64,000 nt of DNA from Luzula sylvatica (lineage: Eukaryota; Streptophyta; Magnoliopsida; Poales; Juncaceae), in NCBI GenBank assembly GCA_946800325.1, contig OX326956.1:36859082-36923081 (forward strand). Reading direction: 5' to 3'. A model generated the notes under the pieces. That model was not told where the DNA came from and ran no database searches. It saw only the letters and a list, made by a program, of their open reading frames with translations. Positions within the stretch are counted from its first letter, which is position 1. Each line of letters opens with the position of its first letter. This document shows positions 24,986 through 35,637 of this stretch, piece after piece. The translations under genes were made by a program, and so were the position numbers.

Positions 24986-25309
24986 AAACACTACAACATA
25001 TCTGCTGATTTGGTACGGGGCAAAACCGTCCCAATAAGGTGCCAAACCGTTCCAATAAGCTATTTGGTACGGTTGGCCGTCCCAAACCACCCGTACCAAC
25101 AAAGGGCGTACGTAACTAGGACGGGCCGTCCTAGGGCCGTCCCAGTAAGGGAGCATGATGTGACAACGCGCAGGGAAGTACGACAGCTATTTTGGGACGG
25201 GTCGTCGGTATTAATTGCGACGGGCCGTCGGTATTGCTCCGTTTTGATTTTGTATGGCGCGCAATTTTTGAAACTTTGTATCTACCGCCCGTCGGTAATA
25301 ACTATATTA

Positions 25310-25920
25310 TTTAAATAATATATTAATTAATTAACTCAGTTATTATTTAATTATTAATTAATGAGGTTATTATATTAATCAGTAATACATTAATGAGGTT
25401 ATTATATTAATTCCGCTATTATTTATTATATAATATATTATTTATAATCTTTATTTTATACAATTATTATTTATCATATATAATTATTATTTATATTATT
25501 TATTATTATAAGACATCAAACAATACATAATACAAAAAAATAGAAATAAATAAACATAAACACATAATCTCACAAATATACAAATTCAACGCCTCTCCTC
25601 ATCCTCACCGTTCAAAATACACAAATAATTAACACAACATAATTACTTAGCAAAATACACAAATATTCGGTTTCTCTTTAGGACTCGGTCCTGCCAATTT
25701 GTGATGCACAAACTAAATAAATTACATTTCTGAATAGAATTAATAAAATCCTAATACAAAACCAAATAAAAAACAGTACACAAATTATTAAAAAAAAATA
25801 TATATTTAATATCTTAATAAAACAAAAAAAAATCAGTGAAGAAATATTTAATAACAATCTTAATAAATAAATTCATATATACAAATATTATTCAAAATTA
25901 AAGTTTGAAAATATAATAAA
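25310..25920. other. AT-rich interior of the CACTA element
   Basis: Short 'ttattatttat'-like words, no recognisable coding. Confidence 0.5.
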
Positions 25921-25933
25921 AAAGATGACGAAC

Positions 25934-26228
25934 CTTTATTCAAAGGTGAAGATTTACTAGTTTTCAACACCACTTCAACTTGCTCAAGAACCCGTCTTTC
26001 TCCAACGATCGGGAAACCTAATTAATACGCATAGTTTAAACAAAATATTAAAAAAAAATTTAAACAAAATTTAAAAAAAATTTAAAAAAAAAAATTTAAA
26101 AACGAAATTAAAAAAATAATTATGAAGCAGAAAAATGCCCAACCTTTATTCAAAATTGATGATTTTCTTGTTTTCCGGCACCACGTGAACTTGCTCAAAA
26201 TCCCGTCTTTCTTCAACGATCGGGAAAC
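25934..26228 (-). pseudogene. Duplicated exon-like module in the CACTA element
   Basis: Two similar exon-like blocks on the minus strand, 26228-26144 and 26017-25934. Each is preceded by 'attaattag' (acceptor-like) and followed by 'aataaag|gt' (donor-like), and they lie about 211 bp apart. Both start GTTTCCCGATCGTTG. In the phase set by the preceding captured exon, the upstream copy is open and the downstream copy has an early stop. I do not recognise the encoded sequence. It may be an alternative 3' part of the captured gene or another gene. Confidence 0.5.
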
Positions 26229-26264
26229 CTAATTAATACACATAGTTTAAAAAAAAATTATTAC

Positions 26265-26995
26265 TTGAATAGAAGAGGCAATGTCTTTCAAAAGAGCAAC
26301 CTCTATGAAGATAAGTGGCTCCCCTAAATTATAACACAATATAAAAAAAATGTAAGTTAATAATCTCGAACAAAAAGAAAAATAAATAAAATATTTAAAT
26401 TATTAAAAAATTATATACCTGTTATGGCGGGATGGAAATAACCAAAGCAGCGACGCCCAATACCTAATCTTCTCTTCAAATCAATTAAATTTCTTATTGG
26501 ATGAACAACCTAAACATATAAAATACTATATATTAAAAAATAATAACAAGATTTCATAATTTGCAACAATTAAATATTAAATAAATGAAATATTTTGACC
26601 TCGTATTCTACGATTTTTTCTAACAAGGATGCAGAATCGTCCCATGTAATATGATGAAGCTCTAATGCCGCAGGACTGAGCCAAGTTATCAATTTTTCCT
26701 TTAAATACGAATCCAAAGCTCTTAAAGACGGTATATTTTTCTCTCTGAAAAAGAAATTACAAAAATTAAAACAGGATTTAGAAAAAATTTAAACAAAATT
26801 TAAACAAAATTAAAACATAATAAAAAAAAAACCAGGATTTAGAAAACGAAATTAAAAAAATAATTATGAAGCAGAAAAAACACAGTAAATACTTACGGAA
26901 GCGAGAAGGCTGAGTGCTGCGCCTTGGCTTGCTTGCGAGGAAGATGGTAAGTGACCCTCGTGAATCTGGAGCTTCGTGGGTCTGGATAGCTGCAG
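26265..26995 (-). pseudogene. Captured malonyl-CoA decarboxylase exon fragments
   Basis: Four exon-like blocks on the minus strand read in coherent phase: 26995-26897; about 26744-26601, starting after 'ctttttcag'; 26509-26419; and 26323-26265. The second encodes NIPSLRALDSYLKEKLITWL and SPAALELHHITWDDSASLLE, the third VHPIRNLIDLKRRLGIGRRC, and the fourth GEPLIFIEVALLKDIASSIQ. This order and these motifs belong to the C-terminal catalytic domain of malonyl-CoA decarboxylase, which converts malonyl-CoA to acetyl-CoA. Only a central part of the enzyme is present, with no plausible start or catalytic C-terminus, so it is a captured fragment rather than a working gene. Introns were retained, indicating DNA-level capture. 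Confidence 0.82.
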
Positions 26996-27099
26996 CTGCA
27001 AATAGACAGCAAAAAAAAGTAAGTGAAAAAAGAAAGAAATCTTATTTATTTCATAAATGAAAAAAAGAAAAAAAAAACGACACAAGATATACCTAGGTC

Positions 27100-27400
27100 A
27101 ACAGCCACCCTTCAGATCCTCCACTACCACAGCTGAGATCTTCCAAGACCAAGCTCCAAGCTCCAAGCTCCAAGCTCCAAGCTCGAGATCTACTCCACGG
27201 CCAACCACCAAGCTCCAACTCGACCACTCTACTCCACCAAGCTCCACCAAGCTCCACCGCTGAGAGGGAGAGAGAGAGAGAGACGGAGATAGAGAGGAAG
27301 AAAGAAAGAAGACAGAGAGAGAGAGGAAGAAAGAAGAAAGATGTCGAGAGAGAGAGGAAAGAGAAATGGCAAGGCACATGAGGCGGGATAATAGGTAAAA
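27100..27400. repeat. Simple-sequence region of the CACTA element
   Basis: Repeats of AAGCTCC (27146-27185 and again to 27260) are followed by a GA-rich purine stretch (27262-27365). Long open frames on both strands here reflect low complexity. Confidence 0.8.
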
Positions 27401-27812
27401 CATCATCGACGGGCCGAGGCAACAACATTTACCGACGGGATTATTACCGACGGGCCGTACTAATTATTTATTACCGACGGGGCTAGCATTACCGACAGGT
27501 CGACCCAAGAGCATTACCGACGGTCCGTCGGTGATTATCCATCGCAAAATTTTCAAAACACTTTAGCTACGGGCCGTCGGTAATAAAAACCGACGTTAAT
27601 ACATGTTTGGGACGGTTTTGTGTATTGGGACGGGCCGTCACATATATTTGGGACGGTATATCATTATTGGGACGGCCCGTCAAAGATGTTTGGGACGGTT
27701 TTTTATTATTGGGACGGCCTGTACCTATTTGGGACGTTATTTGGGGCGGCCCGTCCCTATTTTGACAGAATTTTGGGACGGCCCGTCCCAAATGGACAGA
27801 TATGTTGTAGTG

Positions 27813-28906
27813 AAAATCGGAGAATTAAGCCCACAAATCGTTATTCACCATCACTCCATTATTTGCTGCTAACCAGTGCGGGTGATCGAGAAGACTACCA
27901 AGAGACGGTAGAGACACGTGATTCGGTCAAGTGGGAGCGCACGATGAAAGAGCAGATTGAGTCTCTCCGAAAGAACAAGATTTGGGAACTGACCCGGTTG
28001 ACAGATGGCAAGAAGGCGCGGCAAAACAAATGGGTATATCGAATGAAGGACGAGTCAGATGGCAGCAAAAGATACAAGGCGAGGCTGGTAGTAAAAGGGT
28101 TTCTTCAGAAGAAGGGAATCGATTACACAGAGGTATTCTCGCCGGTGGTGAAGCTGACGACCATTCGCACGGTGTTGAGTATTGTAGCAACGAAAGATTT
28201 GTACCTCGTGCAAATGGATGTCAAGATGACATTCCTTCATGACGATTTGGAGGAGGACATCTATATGGTGCAACCCGAAGGATTCGAGATCCCAGGAAAG
28301 GAGGATCTTGTGTGCAGCCTTAAGAAAAGTTTGTACGGTTTAAAACAGGCTTCGAGGCAGTGGTACATAAAATTCGACAAGTTCACGTGCGATCGTGGTT
28401 TTCGTAGGGGTGACACCGACCATTGTTGCTACTACCAAAACAGTGGTAAAACATACATAATATTGCTTTTATATTGCTTTTGTATGTTGACGATATGCTC
28501 ATTGCAGGAGCAGACATGAAGGAGATCGACAAGCTCAAACGGGAGTTGTCGAGAGAATTTGAAATGAAGGACTTAGGAGAGCCGAGCCAAATCCTTGCGA
28601 TGCGAATTACTCGAAATCGAAGAAAGGATACTCTAACAGTGTCGTAAGAGAAGTACATTAAGAAGGTGCCGGAGCGATTCCGAGTAGATGACGCCAAATG
28701 TACCCCACTCGGTACACATTTCAAACTCCAAGTACCCCACTCGGTACACATTTCAAACTCTCCAAGACGCAGTCACCGAAAACCAAGGAGGAGAAGAAGA
28801 GGCTGGAGAACGTGCCGTACTCATCGGCAGTGGGTAGCCGAATGTACGTCATGGTGTGCACAAGACATGACATTTCCCATGCAGTGGGAGTTGTGAGCCG
28901 GTTCAG
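27813..28906 (+). pseudogene. Copia reverse-transcriptase remnant
   Basis: An open frame to about 28519 carries the Copia RT signature series: WELTRLTDGKKARQNKWVYR, KARLVVKGFLQKKGIDYTEV, FSPVVKLTTIRTVLSIVA, VQMDVKMTFLHDDLEEDIYM and SLYGLKQASRQWY. A frame change then occurs right at the YVDDM active-site motif (28484-28498). The following frame (KEIDKLKRELSREFEMKDLG) has a stop at about 28645. The usual 'D..TAFL' metal site reads DVKMTFL. A 34-bp tandem duplication at 28697-28763 further disrupts it. Confidence 0.92.
28697..28763. repeat. 34-bp tandem duplication inside the Copia remnant
   Basis: 'gtaccccactcggtacac' followed by 'atttcaaactc' occurs twice in direct succession, breaking the frame. 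Confidence 0.85.
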
Positions 28907-29154
28907 TGTGATAAATTTCACATCGGGAAACAACTATCCTTCTATGCATCGTACTCTCAAAGTCGTTGCGAGATCTCGGGTTTTGGGAACCGGACCGGAC
29001 CTTCATGTCTGCTGCGCGGGCCCTGGGTCGGGATAATTCTCTGTTGGGAATTCACCCGATCTCGGGCCCGCGCAGCGGATATGAAGGCCCGGTCCGGTTC
29101 CCTAAATCCAAGATCACGCCATGACTTCGAGGGTACGATGCAATAGAAGGATAG
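28907..29154. repeat. Inverted repeat made of two opposed LTR ends
   Basis: 28907-29031 is, in reverse complement, a diverged copy of 29042-29154 and of 31033-31180. The opposed arms are separated by only about ten bases at the centre. The arms contain 'gcccgcgcagcggatatgaa' and 'gagggtacgatgca'. The left arm abuts the truncated Copia RT remnant. Confidence 0.85.
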
Positions 29155-29440
29155 AAAATTATTCTTTGACTAATTCTCGAGAACTATTCTTTGACTATCA
29201 AGGTTAATTACGGTAATTCCGGCCCAAAATCCATCTATCATATCGATCTCATCGATATATTTGGTGTTGCTTGAAAACATAATTCTAAATGGATGATGAA
29301 AATTAAGCTCCTAACCGTGCGTACTTAATCTATATGCTTATATGATAATTATATGACAGTGCTATTTTATCGAATCGATAACTCTCGTACCGATACGGGA
29401 CACCAAGTCCATGACACTCAAGATCCATAAGTCGTGGAAA

Positions 29441-29465
29441 TGCTTTTGTATGTTGACGATATGCT
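29441..29465 (+). other. 25-bp copy of the Copia RT active-site region
   Basis: These 25 bases are identical to 28475-28499 in the Copia remnant, encoding the LYVDDM part, but the sequence on either side is unrelated. It lies within the non-autonomous LTR element. Confidence 0.8.
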
Positions 29466-29992
29466 TATTTAGGTAGGATTATTATCCAATCGTATCATAT
29501 ACGACTCTTGAACCTTTATAGAATTTCGGTGATGGATCGTATCATATACAATCCCAATTCCGTGTGTGCATTCTATCTATGCCCCGAACTCTAATCGGAT
29601 TAGCTTGGACGGTTAAGTCACAACCATATCCAACGTATCGTTCAATTGAACTGCTCACGTGCCCGACTATGGCCTGAACCCACGTGAGTCCCCAATTAAC
29701 GCTTACCACCCGCATCAATACATACAATAATACGTGCCCGACTATGGCCTGAAACCACGCATTATGTTATACCAATCTCGATGGATGTGGACATGGAAGG
29801 CATTTCCACGACTTAAATATTATGAGGGATCATGACATTCATGTTTAAATAATTCGTGACATAATCATATTATATCACTATCACAAGATTTTGAAATGCA
29901 TATGATTTATATATGGAGAGTAATTATTCTAAATAAATACTAATCTATATGCTAGTATGACTGAATTAATTGATTAAAGATAAAGATATGCC

Positions 29993-30765
29993 AAAAGGTA
30001 TGTATATCTAATATACACATTTTCAAACAGAAAACTGCTCGCACCCCTTCAGTATTCAGTTGAAACCAAAATCTTAAATCGTTCGAACCGATTTTGAATG
30101 TGAACGAAAGTTCTACATAATCTTATTATCTTTCCAACACCAATGGATTGGACTCGATTGGAGTTCGGATGCGAAAATTACGGACGTTTTACTAACTGTA
30201 TGTCAAACAGTCCCAACCTTTCGGTATTTCATTCAAACGACATTGATAATTCGTCCAAATGAAAACACTTTCTATATCAAAGTCATAGATAATCTAATTA
30301 TCTAACTAAACCAATTTGATCCAATCAATTTGGAGTTCCCCACTGAAAATTAGGCCAATTTTAGTAAAATACGGACAAATGAAAAGGTAAGTATATCCAA
30401 TAGACACCTTTTCAACCAGAAAACTACAGACACCTTTTCAGTATTCTGTTTAAACGAAAATATTAAATTGTTCCAACAGACTTTGAACGTGAACGAAAGT
30501 TCTAGATAATCTTATTATCTAACTAACCCAGTTGGATTCGACTCAATTGGAGTTTCGATGCGAAATATACGGACGTTTTAGTCTCTGTATGTCAAACAGT
30601 CGCACCCTTTCGGTATTCCATAAAAACGACACTGATAATTCGTTCAAATGAAAAAACTTTCTGTATCAAAGTCATAGATAATCTCATTATCTAACGATGT
30701 CAATTTGATCCAATCAATTTGGAGTTTCTCACTGAACATTATCTTAGTTTTACTCACTGTTTCGT
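29993..30765. repeat. Two tandem copies of a ~385-bp repeat
   Basis: 29993-30377 and 30378-30765 share blocks in the same order: 'atatacac', 'gaacgaaagttct...ataatcttattatct', 'tggagtt', 'ggacgtttta', 'cctttcggtatt' and 'caatttgatccaatcaattt'. A third, more diverged copy is at 31632-32005. Confidence 0.85.
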
Positions 30766-31631
30766 ATTCTAATTTTCTAAAGATTTTGCCGTTTCTTCCG
30801 TTTTCGCTCGTTTCTGAAACGATAAATCATGAAACCTTTTGACGATAATTCCTAGATACTCTCAATCAACTTTTGATTGATCTCTAGTGAATTCTACTTG
30901 TGATTTTTAACGAAATTGGAATCTCTATATCTATCATCATGCAAACGGGTACGAACTTTGATAACCCGTGCGTATATCATATATACGACTATGATTCGAC
31001 CCTCGAATCGATGGCGATCGCTCTGATACCACTGTTGGGAATTCACCCGACCCCGGGCCCGCGCAGCGGATATGAAGGCCCGGCCGGTTCCCTAAATCCA
31101 AGATCACGCCATGACTTCGAGGGTACGATGCAATAGAAGGATAGACGATTACCAGCGTGAAATTGATTACGCACGGAAGGTTGATCGCTCTTCCTTCTTT
31201 CTCCGGTCACGTTGGTGACTAGCACGTGCGTCCCATACCACACGTCTCCCACCGTCTTGACGCTCCTCCGGTTGTCTCCGTGCGTTCTACGTCCAAGCGC
31301 TTCCACCGTCTTTGACCGTTCTTTCTCTCCCTCGAGTTGATCACAATCGAAGAGGCACAAGTGTCGCTCCTCTACTTGTATCCACCGTGAGTCGGAGTTC
31401 ATCGGTCGCGGATGCACCTGTCTAGACGATGCACCGGCGAACTTGCTTGATCGATTGATTCTCTTCTCCGGAAAAACTGTTTTTCTCGGTTCTCTCTCTT
31501 TACACCATTTCACTCAATAGAAAGATGTCTCTCAATATTCTGGATTATTCTGAATAATACCAATCAATTGGTCTGAATGATCTGGTCTAGAGAGAGAGAT
31601 AGATACATCATATTTATATCATATAGGATTA

Positions 31632-32005
31632 GTATTGGCCAAAAGACATGTATATCCAATATACACTCTTTCACACAGAAAGGTGCATGAATCTGTCCAG
31701 TATTCTGTCCATACGAAATTGGTAAATTCCTCTGACAGAAAATCAACCTACACGAAAGTTGTAGATAATCTTATTATCTACCCAACCCAATTTGGTCTGG
31801 CCCAATTGGAGTTCGTATGCAAAAATTATGACTGTTTTACTAACTATATGTCATACTGTTGCACCCTTTCGGTATTTCATTGCAACGACACTGATACTTC
31901 GTTCATATGAAATATATTCTATATGAAGGTTGTAGATAATCTTATTATCTATCTAACCCAATTTGAACCATTCAAATTTGATTTTCCTACTGAAAGATAT
32001 GACCA
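31632..32005. repeat. Third copy of the ~385-bp repeat
   Basis: Same block order as 29993-30765 ('atgtatatccaatatacac', 'acgaaagttgtagataatct', 'caccctttcggtatttcatt'). It lies in the right LTR region. It is followed at 32005-32026 by a small hairpin with the perfect 9-bp stem ACGAATGTA. Confidence 0.8.
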
Positions 32006-32026
32006 CGAATGTACGCCTACATTCGT

Positions 32027-33421
32027 TTATTATTGTGTACACTTTTACGGTTGATCCTGAAACTGTATTTCCTTCATTCTCTTCACTATCTTGGTGGAGA
32101 TCCGAGCGAGATCTGGAGATGGTTGGAATGTCCAGCTGTTGTCCCGAGATGGCCCAGAGAGGGATGCATTTTTAAATCTAAACAATATTTTGTAACTATT
32201 TAAAAATATAACAATATGGTAACTTTTCATCTTGTCTATTTTAGAATTGTAGTTGTGCTAATTAACAAGATAACTAATTACGAATAACGCGTGAATAAAT
32301 AAATAAATAAATACAGAAGAAGCAAGAAAACAGACAAAATAATAATAAATAAAGAAAAGAAGAATGGAAAAATGAATACGATCAAGAAACCCGATGAAAA
32401 TAAATAAAAAAAATACAAGAATAGGAAAGTAAATTAGGCACTTGGTGTACAATAATCCTAGTTACGAACGGATACGTAACTTACGGATGACTTAAGCAAC
32501 TATAGACGTGGCGGTTTTTATTCACACGCAAATACAGTGGGACTTACGTGAAAAATTCTAGTTCCTCATAATTGAAATAGAAATGATAAGAGATGACATC
32601 GGATATGATAACGAAAAAAATCTCCGGAAAAAAATCTCAACAAACTAACAAGAGTGTCTACGTCTCCGGAAAAAAATCTCACCGTCACTAGAGAGGCTGA
32701 CTAACCTTTTATAATATTTTCTATTACAAAAAAGACTAACAAGAGTGTAGAGGATTTACGCAACAAACTAACTTCACAAATCAACGAATATAACAACTAT
32801 TCAAACAACCGCACGATCTCTCAAAAAACCTCTCTTGATTAAGACTACTATCACTGAAATATTGAAGGTATAACCTAGTCAAACAATGGAGCTCTAAAAT
32901 TTTAATCATAAAAATGGTGGCTAGAATTTTCACTCAAGAATTTAGCAAAATATTGATGTAAATTCTGAATGAGAGATGCTCCCTATTTATCGGGGGTTGG
33001 GGGAGCACAACTTCCCCTAATTATGCATAAAATCAAGGGACCAAGAAGGTAGAATCCTGAGAAAATTTTGAAATTCAAAAAATCTGAAAATATGCCTGAA
33101 ATTGTGCCCCCATCTCGACAGGGGCTATGCAGAATCTTCCCTGCATGTTGGGATTTGTGCTGAGAAAATGAACTAAACGTTCGGACGCTTTTTTGGGTTG
33201 TGCAGACGTTTCGGCGAAAATTTTATTAAGCATTCGGACACTTCCTGATGAACGGGTTTTTGTCGTGTAAAATATCGTTGTGTTAAAACCCCGAACAATC
33301 AACAAAATTTGTAATCTAAGTTTGTACAGTGGCAAATGTATAGATTCGTTCCACGGGGAGCAATTGCGTCAAAATTTGGATCAAAATGGATGAGAAATAA
33401 CGAAGAAAATTCACAGAAGAT
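32027..33421. other. Intergenic/retroelement-like sequence without coding
   Basis: AT-rich, with 'aaataaataaataaata' near 32294, and no recognised gene. 33160-33290 has words such as 'cgttcggacgc' similar to 38265-38300. 33330-33360 ('agattcgttccacggggag') resembles the flank of a common plant retroelement family, but no domain was seen. Confidence 0.4.
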
Positions 33422-33770
33422 AGTCCGTTACAACGGAAGTGGGTTCCGTTACAACGAACTTGAGTGAAAATTCTGTCGCTAAAAGTGAGATGAACGTCCG
33501 TTACAACGGAGGAAACTCCGTTACAACGGAAAGATGTAGTCCGTTATAACGGATAGGAGTAGCGTTATAACGGATTGGTTAATCCGTTACAACGGACTCT
33601 TATGTCCGTTACAACGTACTGGTATGAGTGATATTGAATGCTTTTCCTTGCTGGTCCGTTACAACGGAGTTAAGTTTCGTTACAACGGAGTATCAACAGA
33701 CTGAAAATCGGGTACAAACCGTCAAGTCCATTGTAACGCAATTCAAATTCCGTTATAACGGAATTAGTTC
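33422..33770. repeat. Cluster of 16-bp near-palindromes, array 1
   Basis: About twelve copies or variants of GTCCGTTACAACGGAC occur at irregular spacing (about 20-65 bases) in otherwise unrelated sequence. Some are perfect palindromes (TTCCGTTATAACGGAA at about 33750). Most copies here read TTACAACGG, the reverse complement of the form prevailing at 62.7-63.2 kb, suggesting the opposite orientation. Confidence 0.95.
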
Positions 33771-35621
33771 TGGATTTCGAATTTATGATTTGAATTAAGG
33801 GATTAATTGAGGGTTTGTTTTGGGATTGAATTAATGGAAATTTGAACTAAGTTTAAGGCAAAAATTGAGAGCAAAAGATCAAGTAAAAGAACAAGTTTAG
33901 AACAAAGATTCAATTCAAACGAGGGATTCTCTTTAACACAACTAAATCCACAAACAACAAGAACTACAAGAATTAGAAAGAGTACACCTAAAGATGAAGC
34001 AAGTAGCTCGATGTGTCTTCCTTTGTCTTCTATGCCTTCGCACCGAATGGTCAATTCTCCGAGTCGTGGTCGTTCGTTTGGTTGGTACCGAAAAGAAGAG
34101 ACACTCGAGTCGTGGATTCCTCAAGAAAGATCACCCAAAGGAGAAGCTCCTAGTCATGGTTAATGCCTTCTTCAAGCTCCAAAAGAGGGCTCTTCCGAGT
34201 CTCGGTTTGAACTCAACTTCACAACGCCAAAGAGAGAAATATCCCGAGTCACGGTTAACTCTTGAATCACCGAAAAGGAAGGAGATCCTTGGTCACGGTT
34301 AATTCTTGAGAGAGGATGATTCGCCGAAAAAGGAAGGAATTCCTTGGTCACGATTAATCTCCTTGGCAAATTACTTTGTTCTTGTAGGGTTCTTGAAGTT
34401 CTTGAATGATCTTGGAGTGTTTTAGAGAGAGAGCGAGAGAGAGAGATGGGGCAGAAAAAAGGGTGAAAAGAACGTCCCCAACTCGTGGCCCTTGTGGTCA
34501 TATTTATAGCACTCATGGAGTCTTCTTATTGGCCACGAGTTGGTGGAGAGGATTGGGGGTAAGGAAGTAATTCCCACCAAAGGTAGGTGGGCAGGATAAG
34601 GGCTAAGGGTTGAGTGGTTTTCGTGTAAACTTTTGTGTAAGTTTTCATCATGATAATTGTTTGCCTCCCGTCTCATTCATGTACCGAATATATCGATGTA
34701 ATATATCGTTTTTAATCCTCTTGACGTGTTGGAGACAACTACACTCTCCAAATTCCCAGAAATTCCTTCTAATTCCTGTGATTAAGCAGTAAAACACACT
34801 TAGTGAAGAAATATTCATGTTATCTCAAATATGATTAATAAAGTATATAGAATTGTTCTTCACAAGGGCTAAAACCCCCAAATTAAGCATTAATTTTGTG
34901 CCTTATTTGCCTCACATCACTTCCTAATAAGGAAACTTTTGTGAATGATTTACATACCATAAAATCAAATTTAATCACCAAAAAACAATATAAAAATATA
35001 CAAAATATTAGAAATTCATAATATTATGGGATGATACTTAATTATTTGTTTTTGTATTCATTTAAGAAATAAAAGGGCTTATTTTTAAAAACCAAGGCCA
35101 TGAGTCGATTCCTCTCGTTTTTCCGTTCAATTTGATATATAATATCATAATATTTAGTCAAAGAATGAGATAGAAATTGAGATTAAATTTGAAACGGGTC
35201 TTCTTGAGTGACTCGTCACACGAAAAATCACACATATTCTCACTGAGCAAATCCCGGCGACAGAGAACTGGACAGTTCTAGCAGCAACAGAAAAAAATGA
35301 AGATGAAATCTTAAGTAAAAAAGTCATAACTTTCCACTTCTTGCACCAAATCTAACGAAATCAGTGACAAGATAAACGTGGCCACGTCGTGCATATTGTG
35401 GCCTCTTCAATTTGAAAAAAAAAATATAATTTATTCTTCTGAAATTTCTATAAATACTCTGGGTTTTGAGCCAAACTGGGGGTAGACTTCACACATCCAT
35501 TCCTCGAGTCTCCTTAGTTTAACATAATCTCAAAACTGAGAAAAACGAGTAAATCAACCACTCAATCGAGCCATATAGCTCAAACTGAGACTAGTAAACC
35601 CTACCTCCACATCTCTGGATC
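33771..35621. other. Retroelement-like non-coding sequence
   Basis: 34070-34360 has internally repeated 'gag...agtc(a/g)cggtta' phrases. 34425-34445 is a GA run. A TATA-like 'ctataaatactctg' near 35449 followed by a leader-like stretch suggests an LTR promoter. No protein domain was found, and the family is not identified. Confidence 0.4.
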
Positions 35622-35637
35622 AAGAAAGAACGCCAAT

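Larger units (their letters stand above)
24989..27812. mobile_element. Non-autonomous CACTA (En/Spm) transposon with captured gene fragments
   Basis: The ends are CACTACAACATATCTG at 24989 and its exact reverse complement ending at 27812, flanked by AAA on both sides (24986-24988 and 27813-27815), the 3-bp target duplication expected for CACTA. Subterminal regions carry many short GGGACGG/CCGTCCC words in both orientations, typical TNPA-like binding sites. A second inner layer uses ACCGACGG/CCGTCGGT words (25180-25310 and 27405-27595). No transposase reading frame is present in 2,824 bp. It sits between the integrase and RT parts of a dead Copia element. Confidence 0.95.
24125..28906 (+). mobile_element. 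Decayed Ty1/Copia retrotransposon, split by a CACTA insertion
   Basis: This holds integrase and reverse-transcriptase sequence in the Copia order (integrase before RT), separated by the CACTA element at 24989-27812. No gag, protease or 5' LTR was found upstream. The right part ends abruptly near 28906, after the RT/RNase H linker ('gagccggttcag'), where an inverted LTR fragment begins. Frameshifts and stops show it is dead. It is older than the CACTA insertion. Confidence 0.9.
29042..32026 (-). mobile_element. Non-autonomous LTR retroelement (LTR ends and PBS recognised; outer limits uncertain)
   Basis: On the minus strand an LTR ends in CCAACA at 31033 and is followed after one base by TGGTATCAGAGC (31031-31020), the primer-binding site complementary to the 3' end of initiator tRNA-Met. 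A second LTR end of the same sequence lies at 29042. Homology of the two ends holds for about 113 bp and then stops, so one LTR has been rearranged. A GC-rich leader-like region (31147-31513) is present only at the right LTR. No gag-pol coding is present. The start of the LTR near 32.0-32.3 kb could not be fixed. Confidence 0.6.

Noticed and set aside
25010..25318. Protein-coding frames at the left CACTA end
   Set aside because: They translate the subterminal GGGACGG/CCGTCCC repeats.
27093..27428. Overlapping frames on the minus strand
   Set aside because: They translate AAGCTCC and GA simple repeats (leucine/serine-rich low complexity) inside the CACTA element.
31043..31513. 156-codon minus-strand frame as a gene
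   Set aside because: It overlaps the LTR end and leader of a non-autonomous element, shows no domain, and reflects local GC-richness.
34172..34516. 114-codon minus-strand frame
   Set aside because: It arises from internally repeated non-coding sequence (Ser/Arg/Thr-rich) and has no recognisable domain.
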